A program made the position numbers and the translations under genes. Below are positions 1-7,501 of a stretch of DNA of 64,000 bases, piece by piece. Positions within the stretch are counted from its first letter, which is position 1. Each line of letters begins with the position of its first letter. The notes under the pieces are model-generated. The model saw only the letters and a list, made by a program, of their open reading frames with translations, had not been told where the DNA came from and searched no databases. The DNA comes from Tunturibacter empetritectus (lineage in GTDB: Bacteria; Acidobacteriota; Terriglobia; Terriglobales; Acidobacteriaceae), in NCBI RefSeq assembly GCF_040358985.1, contig NZ_CP132932.1, positions 2,790,001 to 2,854,000 of the forward strand. The letters are read 5' to 3'.

Positions 1-2
1 GT

Positions 3-56
3 CCGCCCGGCCACAGCCTCAACTTTATCTCTCCGCAGCTGACTTGGAACTTCTAA
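3..56 (+). CDS. 3' end of an upstream gene, possibly an outer-membrane beta-barrel (partial)
   Basis: The first open frame entering the window reads 17 residues (PPGHSLNFISPQLTWNF) and stops at 54-56, 18 bases before the next start. Alternating hydrophobic residues and a terminal Phe look like the last strand of an outer-membrane beta-barrel. The fragment is too short to name a family, and it could be a chance frame. Confidence 0.3.
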   Translation, partial: PPGHSLNFISPQLTWNF

Positions 57-74
57 CGCCCCACGAGACTTCCC

Positions 75-533
75 ATGCAAACACCTCTCGAGCAAGCACT
101 CGTCTTCGGCATCGTCCTACTCAATGCCTACAGCTTCGGCGCCAATTGTGTGGAACGCTTCGTTAACTATCAAACTTGGCCTCTCATTGCCGCGGCCTCT
201 TTCACGGCGTATCACAAAGCGCAACAGCCGCTGATCCAGGCCTTCGTAGTTGCTCCCATCGCCGTTGGGTTCGTGTTGCAGATATGGTTTCTGCGGATTG
301 TGCCCGTCGCCGTGAACCCAATGGTCCCGTGGGTGATGATCATCGCGTCCGCAGTCGGCGCAGTCTCTACGGTGACGCTTCAGCTTCCCATCCATGCCGC
401 CTTGAACCGAGACGGTTACTCGCCCGCACTGATGAGAAAACTGCTGCGCACCGACTGGATCAGGAAGGGGGCTGACGTCGTCAGGCTGGCCGCAACCGTT
501 GTCCTAATGCATCAGATCGTCAGCGCTCATTAG
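75..533 (+). CDS. DUF1772-like integral membrane protein
   Basis: A 152-residue polytopic membrane protein with about four hydrophobic segments (roughly residues 8-28, 53-75, 83-103 and 132-148). The short Asn-rich stretch after helix 1 (FGANCVERFVNY) and the QLPIHAALNRDG motif after the third segment resemble DUF1772/anthrone-oxygenase-like proteins. That family usually has about 150-160 residues, so the length fits. No catalytic function is established for most members. It converges with the MarR gene, and the two 3' ends overlap by 14 bp. Family placement rests on hydrophobicity pattern and motif flavour, so I hold it loosely. Confidence 0.6.
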   Translation: MQTPLEQALVFGIVLLNAYSFGANCVERFVNYQTWPLIAAASFTAYHKAQQPLIQAFVVAPIAVGFVLQIWFLRIVPVAVNPMVPWVMIIASAVGAVSTVTLQLPIHAALNRDGYSPALMRKLLRTDWIRKGADVVRLAATVVLMHQIVSAH

Positions 534-1011
534 GTGCTAGCCCACGCAACTTGCGTAACAATTGCGCTGCTGCGTTCTTCTCTTCGGTCGAAAGATGATG
601 CATTGCCTCAACCAGATCTTTTGCATGAAGAGGAAAGATCTTCCTCGCTAGCACGCGGCCCTTTTCTGTGATGATCCCCATCACGATGCGCCTATCTTCG
701 CTCCTCGATTCGCGCGCAATCAACCCGCGTTTCTCTAACTTCTTCACTGTGTAAGTTGTACTCGCGCCCGTGAGCAGAATCCTCTCGCTTAGTTCACCGA
801 GTGGCGTTGGTCCGCCGTGAAATAGAACCATCAGTACTGAGAATTCGGTCATAGTCAGCCCATGCTTCTGCATACGCGGGCGAACATAGTCGTCGACAAA
901 CTTGAATGCCCTGCCAATCGAAAGAATGAGCTGTAGGGACGCTGACCCTTCCGGGGTGGGTCCCTGCGGCCTTCCCTGCGCGGAGTCGCCGCCCAATTGA
1001 GATCCCTGCAT
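520..1011 (-). CDS. MarR-family transcriptional regulator
   Basis: A winged-helix dimeric repressor/activator, 163 residues. The central part (residues 45-115) has the MarR order: helix ending in GLTMTEFSVLMVLFHGG, the recognition region LSERILLTGASTTYTVKKLEKRGLI, then the wing with RSEDRRIVMGIITEKG. The conserved Asp-Arg-Arg of the wing is present. The first 25 residues are Gly/Pro/Gln-rich and non-conserved, so translation may start further in. MarR proteins usually answer small phenolic or oxidative ligands and often control a neighbour; the adjacent membrane gene (75-533) is convergent, so the target is not evident. Confidence 0.85.
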   Translation of the reverse strand: MQGSQLGGDSAQGRPQGPTPEGSASLQLILSIGRAFKFVDDYVRPRMQKHGLTMTEFSVLMVLFHGGPTPLGELSERILLTGASTTYTVKKLEKRGLIARESRSEDRRIVMGIITEKGRVLARKIFPLHAKDLVEAMHHLSTEEKNAAAQLLRKLRGLAPNER

Positions 1012-1222
1012 CCAGCAATTTTATCGCTCTCTGCTCTCTGCCGCTCGAACTCTGCCTGACGTTTTGCGGCCCGTTCAACCCGAGTTCACGTGGCAATGCG
1101 CGCTTCAGTCCAATTCGCGACTCGGTCGGATGAAGGTGGCCAAGTGCAGCATGGCTAAAGCGTCGCCGGGTACGGCGCCGGCTGCCAAATCGCTCGACGC
1201 CAGATTGCCATCGTTTCTACGA

Positions 1223-2686
1223 TTACATCGTCGGCTGTCTTGCGGGGAGGACCGGCATTTGGAGCGTAACCTGAGTACCGTGTCCCGGTGGGCTCACAAT
1301 TTCCACATTGCCACCGTGAAGCTGCGCAATGCTCTTCACGATTGCCAGCCCTAGGCCAGTTCCCCCCGAACCGTGGGACCGCGCTGAGTCGACTCGGAAG
1401 AAGCGGTCAAAGACTCTTGGTAGGGCTTCTGCCGGGATACCGATGCCCGTATCGGAGACTTCGATGTGAACCGTGGAAACATCTGCATTTGCGCTCAACA
1501 CGACTGTTCCGCCGGGTGGGGTGTGAGCTAACGCATTTGCGACCAGGTTGCCTACCGCCCTTTGCAAAAGCGTGCGGTCCAACTCGGCAACAACCGGTTC
1601 GCTGGCAACGGCAGCGGTGAGCGAAACTTCGCCGTCCACAGCCGAGGCTTCGTAGTATTCCCTTACTTGGTCCAGCAATTCGCCCACATCCACCCGCTCG
1701 CGGCGTAAATAGGACAACGGACTCTCCGCCCGTGCGAGAAAGAGGAGGTCGCCGATCAGATCCGACAGCCGCACAGCTTCCTCGAGGCAGGATTCGATCA
1801 CATCGCGATATTCGCCGGAAGTGCGCGCGCGGGCGAGAGCCACTTCTGCCTCGCCGCGAATGTTATTCACGGGCGTGCGCAGGTCGTGCGCGATGTCTGC
1901 CGAAAACCTCGAAATGCGCTCGAACGACTCCTGCAGGCGATCCAGCATCTCGTTGAAGGTGCCTGCCAGAGATGCCAGTTCGGACGGATATCCTTCCGGA
2001 CGGATACGTTCCTTCAGGTTGCTCGAGCTAATGTGGCGCGCAGTTGTCGCCATTTCCTCCACAGGGCGAATGCCGTGCCGCGCAATCTGGTACCCGATCA
2101 ACGGAAAAATGGCGAAGGCCCCCAGCAGAATGACCCAAAACCAGAACCGGTAGCGTGCCAGCAGCTCCTCTTTTTGCGAGACATCAATCGCAATCTGAAC
2201 GGTGTCGGTATGAGTTGCGGACAGCCCCACCTGAGCCAATGCGCTGGTAACGCGAAAAGCGTGTCCGTTGCTGCCTTTGATTCGGATCGTGCGCTCTGAG
2301 TGGTTTTTGGTTTTGCCGGCTAATTGCGCCAGGTCCAACTGGTCTGCCATGCCTGGCGTCGTTAGCACAGGGGTGTTTTGATCATCCAGCAGCCGAATAT
2401 AAAAACGTTCGTACTGGCGCGCCGCCGATTCCAGCTCGATCTCCTCCCGCAGTGCGTCCACGTCATCGGGTCTTTCCTGCAACATAGTACGAAGCACGTG
2501 TACCTTGTCCGCGAGAAACAAATCAGTACTTTTGTCGAGTTCGCTCTCGAGCACTAAGTAGAGACTAACTATGGCGATGGTTACAAGAAATAAGCCCGCG
2601 AGTGCGTAGCCGGCGGTTAGCCGGAAGGCCAGAGTACGCCACAAGCGCGAGACTGTCGTGATTCTGCTACTCGGCTTCCAGGACAT
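1223..2686 (-). CDS. Sensor histidine kinase, heavy-metal (CusS) type
   Basis: A membrane two-component sensor of 487 residues. TM1 is near residues 19-45, a periplasmic sensor loop runs to about 175, TM2 is near 182-200, then come HAMP (201-255) and HisKA with [12 protein letters not shown], in which His267 is the predicted phosphorylation site. The HATPase_c domain follows ([20 protein letters not shown] and the G-rich [11 protein letters not shown]). This organisation and the AHDLRTP H-box match the CusS/heavy-metal sensor kinase group. It overlaps the 3' end of the response-regulator gene by 20 bp, so the pair is translationally coupled. Copper or silver sensing is inferred from the family only; no metal efflux gene is adjacent. 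Confidence 0.88.
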   Translation of the reverse strand: MSWKPSSRITTVSRLWRTLAFRLTAGYALAGLFLVTIAIVSLYLVLESELDKSTDLFLADKVHVLRTMLQERPDDVDALREEIELESAARQYERFYIRLLDDQNTPVLTTPGMADQLDLAQLAGKTKNHSERTIRIKGSNGHAFRVTSALAQVGLSATHTDTVQIAIDVSQKEELLARYRFWFWVILLGAFAIFPLIGYQIARHGIRPVEEMATTARHISSSNLKERIRPEGYPSELASLAGTFNEMLDRLQESFERISRFSADIAHDLRTPVNNIRGEAEVALARARTSGEYRDVIESCLEEAVRLSDLIGDLLFLARAESPLSYLRRERVDVGELLDQVREYYEASAVDGEVSLTAAVASEPVVAELDRTLLQRAVGNLVANALAHTPPGGTVVLSANADVSTVHIEVSDTGIGIPAEALPRVFDRFFRVDSARSHGSGGTGLGLAIVKSIAQLHGGNVEIVSPPGHGTQVTLQMPVLPARQPTM

Positions 2687-3338
2687 AGCCTGCGCCTCGA
2701 ACGGTATGGATCAATTTAAGCGGGAAAGGATCGTCGACCTTGCCGCGTAGCCGTCGCACATTCACATCTACGACATTCGTGTCGCTGTCGAAGTTCATGT
2801 CCCAGACCGCTTCGGCGATCAGAGTTCGCGACAGCACCTCACCTGCGCGCCTTGCCAGCAACGATAAGAGAAGGAACTCTTTAGGAGTTAGATCCAACCG
2901 CTGACCGCCTCGCATGGCACGTTGACGCAACAAGTCGATTTCAAGGTCAGCCAAGCGCATACTTTCCTGCGAACGCGCCGGTCCTCGGCGTAGCAACGAT
3001 CGTACGCGTGCCAGCAATTCGGAAAAAGCGAACGGTTTTACCAGATAGTCGTCCGCTCCTAATTCGAACCCTCGTACCCGTTCGTGCACCGCATCGCGAG
3101 CGGTAAGAAGAAGTACCAGGGAGCGCCCGCTTTGTTGTCTCAAGCGAGTCAAAACCTGCCAACCATCCAGCTTTGGGAGCATGATATCGAGAATGATGAT
3201 ATCGAAATGCATCTCCTGCGCGAGGTGCAATCCTTCCGATCCGTCTTCGGCGACGTCAACGACAAACCCTGCTTCTCCAAGGCCCTTCTTCAGGAACTTG
3301 GCGGTTTTAGCTTCATCTTCGACGACAAGAATTTTCAT
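2667..3338 (-). CDS. OmpR/CusR-type response regulator
   Basis: DNA-binding response regulator of 223 residues. The receiver domain (1-120) starts [11 protein letters not shown] with the acidic pocket and carries the phospho-acceptor Asp in [14 protein letters not shown] and the conserved Lys in [13 protein letters not shown]. The C-terminal winged helix (about 125-223) ends [11 protein letters not shown], as in the OmpR/PhoB class. I chose the ATG at 3338 because the family always begins at this MKILVVEDE position; the frame stays open 14 codons further upstream. The kinase gene follows in a 20-bp overlap. It probably controls metal homeostasis or envelope genes. Confidence 0.9.
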   Translation of the reverse strand: MKILVVEDEAKTAKFLKKGLGEAGFVVDVAEDGSEGLHLAQEMHFDIIILDIMLPKLDGWQVLTRLRQQSGRSLVLLLTARDAVHERVRGFELGADDYLVKPFAFSELLARVRSLLRRGPARSQESMRLADLEIDLLRQRAMRGGQRLDLTPKEFLLLSLLARRAGEVLSRTLIAEAVWDMNFDSDTNVVDVNVRRLRGKVDDPFPLKLIHTVRGAGYVLEAE

Positions 3339-3438
3339 GATTCGCCAACCTTTCTCGAGCGACAGTGCATTTTGCCTCAATTCGAACGATTTCTATTAGT
3401 GCCTTCCCGTGACATCATTCGGGCTCCAGCAAGTATGC

Positions 3439-3927
3439 TCAGGTTTGTGGCAATTGCCGGAGATAGATGAGTGTTTGTCTTTCGGCTTTATCCGGAGACG
3501 CATTCAGGCCGTTGCGAACTCTCTGAAGAGCGGCGCCATTGTCAATCAGCGTCCACGTCTCTTTGGAAAGGATGATGCGGCCGTCTTCGTGTTCTTCCAC
3601 AGAAAAGACCAGGCATGGTCCGTTCCAAACGATGGAAGTGTGAAACTCATCCCCATCATTCCCTATGGATACAGAGGTCTTACCATCCGTGGTGTAGCGT
3701 TGCACAGCGTACCGCGGCGGCCCAGAATTGCGGAGAGCGGCAGTCTCCACTATCAAGTCAGGATCGCGGTGCTCGATGTGCAGCGTGACACTGCCGGTTC
3801 GCTTCGGCGTCGAGCGTTCGCTGCTCAGTTTCCACGTCCCGGAGAAGTCTAAGTTCGGTGGCGAGCAGATTCCGGTAGACGCCAAAAACAGTGCCGAAAG
3901 CAAACCCAGAAAGAATCGTCTTTTCAC
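3439..3927 (-). CDS. Secreted protein of unknown function
   Basis: A 162-residue protein with a clear signal peptide (MKRRFFLGLLSALFLASTGIC, cleavage near residues 19-23). The mature part opens with LDFSGTWKLSSERS, a phrase seen in many acidobacterial secreted proteins of lipocalin-like or META-like beta-sheet fold. The rest is predicted beta-rich with no catalytic motif I can recognise. It lies 52 bp downstream of the TonB-dependent receptor on the same strand and 100 bp upstream of the response regulator, so co-transcription with the receptor is possible but unproven. Confidence 0.6.
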   Translation of the reverse strand: MKRRFFLGLLSALFLASTGICSPPNLDFSGTWKLSSERSTPKRTGSVTLHIEHRDPDLIVETAALRNSGPPRYAVQRYTTDGKTSVSIGNDGDEFHTSIVWNGPCLVFSVEEHEDGRIILSKETWTLIDNGAALQRVRNGLNASPDKAERQTLIYLRQLPQT

Positions 3928-3979
3928 GCTCGCAGACCTCTATCCCGCCATGCCATACTTCCTAGACCGCACTCCCTCA

Positions 3980-6900
3980 TTAGAACTGCAGACGCAGCGC
4001 GAACTGGATCTCGCGCGGCGTTCCCGAGCCGACAGGGGTAATGGGCGACACGATCGCCGTGTTCAAGTTCACCGTATTGATGATGCTGCCAAACCCGGTT
4101 TGGCAGCCCGTTGGAGCTGACGACGAAAGGTCGCACGTAGCTTGCGGCTGGCCTAACTGCGGGTGATTGAAGATGTTGTAGAACTCCGAGCGGAACTCCA
4201 ACTGTGCGCGCTCGCGCAGTGCAATCGTTTTGGCGGCGCCGAGATCGATCTGCCACGTGCCCGGACCGCGAACGAAGTTCCGGGGCGCGTCGCCGAACTC
4301 TCCAGCCACGGGGAGAGTGAAGGCCGCAGGATTAATCCAATGCGCTACACTTCTGCCTCCTTGCGGAGTGAGCGAGACGCCTCGGACCAGGTCGGGCCGC
4401 TGTGTGCCCGAGTTACCATCCGGCGCGACGTAGCTGCTGGGTAAAAGCACGTTCACTGGAAAGCCGGTGCGAGCGAGCGCCGTCGTAGTCAGCTGCCAGT
4501 TGCCGGCGATGGCGCTGGCCGCCCCGCGTTGGTTCAGCATCTGCTTGCCTCGGCCGAAGGGGAGCTGATAGACGGCGTTGCCATTGACCACATGGCGAGC
4601 GTCCCAGGCACCACTGGCCCACTCACAGGCCAGACACAGTGCGTTTTGCGGTGATATCTCGTCGCCGTCGCCGCTGCCGTTCGAGCCGTTGTCGATCTCG
4701 TGCGTATAGGCGTAATTTGCTGCGATCAAGAGCCCGTTCGAGAGCGGCCGCCGAACCGACACGGAAAGGCCGTTGTACGAGCTCGCGCCGACTGACCCGC
4801 GCCAGCCAATGGCGGGGGCAAACGCCGGATATTGTGGAATTCCGGTAGTCGGGTCGATCAGGTTCACCACGTTAGTCTCCAGCAGATGCACGCCATGGCT
4901 GCCCAGGTAGGAGATCGTGGTCACGAAGTTCGCAGGTAGTTCCCGCTGCACGGAGAAGTCCCACTGCTCAACATAGCTGTCCTTGCGGTCCCGTTGTTCG
5001 GCATTCGGTGAGATGGTTCCGACGGTAAAAAACGGATCGGGCGGATAGATCACATTCTTCACCGAGTAGGAGGGCACTTCGTTCTTGGCGGGCAGATTCT
5101 GATCGTCCAGCTGGCCGTCTTCGTGGTACATCCCGAATCCGGCGCGGACCACTGTCTTTCTATTCCCGGCAGGGGACCAGATGAGGCCAACACGCGGATC
5201 AAGGTCGCCGTAGTTTTGATGACCAAAGCTGGCGCCCACTCCGCAGAATCCCTGGGGGCCGCAGGTGGCAAAATCGAAGGGGTTCCCTTTGCCGTGCGCT
5301 TCGTCAAACAGTTGGAAGACGGTGTACCGCACGCCAAGGTTCAAGGTGAGATTGGGTCGCACTTTGAATTCGTCCTGGATGTAGCCGATAATCCAGTTCT
5401 TGCGCAAGTCGTTGACCGGCAGTGAACCGGTCAGACTTGCTTTTCTCGCCTGGTTCGCTGCCAGTGCCTGGAGCGTGGAAAACGTAACTGTCCCGTGTTC
5501 CCCATAGTGTTGGTTCAATTGAATGTGGCGGACCTCGACTCCGGCTTTGAAGGTTTGCCGGCCATGGCTCCAGGTCAAGTTGTCGATCCACGAAAACGTG
5601 TTGCCCACGTAGATGCTGTTGTAATCGTAGTTCTGGATGCCAAATCCGGGACCCGGACCCGCGGCAATTGCAATCTGATAGACGGAGCCGGTTTCACTGG
5701 AGTTATAGGTGTTGGAGGTGGAACGGTTGTATCCAAATTTGGCTTCATTCACCAGGCTGGGATTGAAGATGTGGAGCAATTCGAGCGCGCCATTGATCGG
5801 CGTGGTCACCCTCTGCTGCAAGTCCGTCGCGGTAGTCGAAACCGGCTGCGTATTGACCGACCGGTCGTAGTTGAAGCGAAGGAATGCGGTGGTCTTGCCG
5901 GAAACATGCTGATCGAGGCGCAGCATTGCAGAGTTCTCGTTAACCACCTGCCTGCACGAGCAGGTGAGCAGGTCGTAGTCCGCGTAGTTCGGACCGCCGT
6001 TGGCTGGCGTGTAGGGCGTCACAATCGTATTTGGACCTGCTCCCGGATAGGCGTTTACGATGTCATAGACTTGAGACGAATTCGGAACTTTTGCCTTGAA
6101 AGCTGCGCTTGGCACGTCGCCGCTCACCGGATACCCCCAGACTTGCCGGTAGGCTTCAGAAGCTAGGTAAAAAAAGGTCTTGTCGTGCACGATGGGACCA
6201 CTGAGTGATCCGCCGAACTGATTCAGACGAAGCGGCTGCTGCGATTCGCCGTTAGAGGCCCAGGACGGTTCGGGCGCGTCAAAATAGTCATTGCGCAAGT
6301 ATTCAAAGAGGCGCCCGTGGAAGCGGTTTGTGCCTGAAGGCGAAGTGACTGCCAGTTGGGCGCCACCGGTCGCGCCTTCCTCGGCGGTTGCCAGCAGCGT
6401 GTCAACCCGGAACTCCGCGATCGCGTCCAGCGGAATGGAGAGCCGCGCCCAGGCGCGCTGCGTCTGATTCGCGATGTTGGTCACGTCTACGCCGTCATAG
6501 GTGAAGTTGCTGTCGTCGAGGCCCCGTCCGGCGAACCGGATCGACCGCTGATTGCTCCCGCCGGTGTCGATGGCGCCGGGAACGAATGCCGTCAGCGCGG
6601 CCCAGTTGCGGCCATTCAGTGGTAGTTCGTCGGCCTGGGTTCTCTCGATGAGGCCGGTCACCGCGGCGGTGTTGCGATCTAGCAGTTCCGAACTGGCCGA
6701 GACTTCCACGCGCTCCTTACCGCCCGATACCCGCAAAGCTGCATCCAGAGTGCGCGTTCTCCCGATGACCTGCTCCACATCCGCAAACGTAAGAGTCTCA
6801 AAGCCGGGGTGATCGAAGATGATGGTGTATTTACCCACCGGAAGCTCAGGCATGCTGAATCTTCCATCCGTGTACGACGCCGCTTCACGCCGGAGTTGGG

Positions 6901-7078
6901 TAGAGTCCTCTATTGCAACGATGTGTGTTTGCGCCAGCAGCCTGCCCGTCGGATCAGTGACCGTGCCGTTCAACCCGCTGCGGTCCACTTGCGCGAAAGC
7001 AGGAATCACACAAGAGAGAGAAGAGATCGTGAAAACAACGAGCACAGACTGGAAGAAAAAAGAGCGGATTTTTTCCAT
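3980..7078 (-). CDS. TonB-dependent receptor, Oar-like, with N-terminal carboxypeptidase-regulatory domain
   Basis: An outer-membrane receptor of 1032 residues. The signal peptide ends near Ala29 (IPAFAQ). A CarboxypepD_reg/Ig-like domain follows (about 35-115, beginning GLNGTVTDPTGRLLAQTHIV), then the plug (about 130-250, with the LPLNGRNW signature common in acidobacterial members) and a long beta-barrel ending REIQFALRLQF with a terminal Phe. These receptors are very numerous in Acidobacteriota and are thought to import carbohydrates or bind polymers; the substrate is unknown. The gene is divergent from the phosphoesterase at 7502 across a 423-bp spacer that contains an inverted repeat. 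Confidence 0.92.
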   Translation of the reverse strand: MEKIRSFFFQSVLVVFTISSLSCVIPAFAQVDRSGLNGTVTDPTGRLLAQTHIVAIEDSTQLRREAASYTDGRFSMPELPVGKYTIIFDHPGFETLTFADVEQVIGRTRTLDAALRVSGGKERVEVSASSELLDRNTAAVTGLIERTQADELPLNGRNWAALTAFVPGAIDTGGSNQRSIRFAGRGLDDSNFTYDGVDVTNIANQTQRAWARLSIPLDAIAEFRVDTLLATAEEGATGGAQLAVTSPSGTNRFHGRLFEYLRNDYFDAPEPSWASNGESQQPLRLNQFGGSLSGPIVHDKTFFYLASEAYRQVWGYPVSGDVPSAAFKAKVPNSSQVYDIVNAYPGAGPNTIVTPYTPANGGPNYADYDLLTCSCRQVVNENSAMLRLDQHVSGKTTAFLRFNYDRSVNTQPVSTTATDLQQRVTTPINGALELLHIFNPSLVNEAKFGYNRSTSNTYNSSETGSVYQIAIAAGPGPGFGIQNYDYNSIYVGNTFSWIDNLTWSHGRQTFKAGVEVRHIQLNQHYGEHGTVTFSTLQALAANQARKASLTGSLPVNDLRKNWIIGYIQDEFKVRPNLTLNLGVRYTVFQLFDEAHGKGNPFDFATCGPQGFCGVGASFGHQNYGDLDPRVGLIWSPAGNRKTVVRAGFGMYHEDGQLDDQNLPAKNEVPSYSVKNVIYPPDPFFTVGTISPNAEQRDRKDSYVEQWDFSVQRELPANFVTTISYLGSHGVHLLETNVVNLIDPTTGIPQYPAFAPAIGWRGSVGASSYNGLSVSVRRPLSNGLLIAANYAYTHEIDNGSNGSGDGDEISPQNALCLACEWASGAWDARHVVNGNAVYQLPFGRGKQMLNQRGAASAIAGNWQLTTTALARTGFPVNVLLPSSYVAPDGNSGTQRPDLVRGVSLTPQGGRSVAHWINPAAFTLPVAGEFGDAPRNFVRGPGTWQIDLGAAKTIALRERAQLEFRSEFYNIFNHPQLGQPQATCDLSSSAPTGCQTGFGSIINTVNLNTAIVSPITPVGSGTPREIQFALRLQF

Positions 7079-7501
7079 GTTTAGCCTCGCAAGATGAAAC
7101 TGCTATCGGCGACCGATAGGCTCTAAATTCTTATTGGGGGATCGAGAACATTACAATTTCGTACTCTAGGAGCCTGGATATTTCGCGGTTGTTACAAATT
7201 CCGAACAGAATTGTTAATAAGTAATTCGGTTCGATGTGACTTCAATTCAACGGCAAATTCACTGAATTTTCGGCGTGCCGTCAACGAAAGCGGCTCGCGA
7301 ACCAAAATGACAAGAATGTAATTTTGCTGTCATGCCGCTGTCCGGCCCGGGGTTTTACTCTTCAGCCGTCGACAGTTCTACCGCGGCTTCGGCAGATCCC
7401 CTTTCAACTTCCTTGTAGAAGTACGGCGACCGCAATGTGCACCGCAAGATTGTGCCAATCGCCGATTACCTAATGAAAGACAACTTGGAGGAGAGCTCTA
7501 T
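7079..7501. promoter_or_regulatory. Divergent intergenic region between TonB receptor and phosphoesterase
   Basis: This spacer must hold the promoters of both divergent genes. The half near 7140-7330 is clearly AT-richer than the flanking genes. I see one perfect short inverted repeat (7103-7119, listed separately) and a strong Shine-Dalgarno (GGAGGAGAG, just before 7502). I see no further gene, tRNA or riboswitch in it. Confidence 0.5.
7103..7119. promoter_or_regulatory. Inverted repeat, possible operator of the TonB receptor
   Basis: CTATCGG-CGA-CCGATAG is a perfect 7-bp inverted repeat with a 3-bp centre, 25 bp upstream of the receptor start codon. The position and symmetry suit a dimeric repressor site or an mRNA hairpin in the leader. 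No regulator is assigned. Confidence 0.4.
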
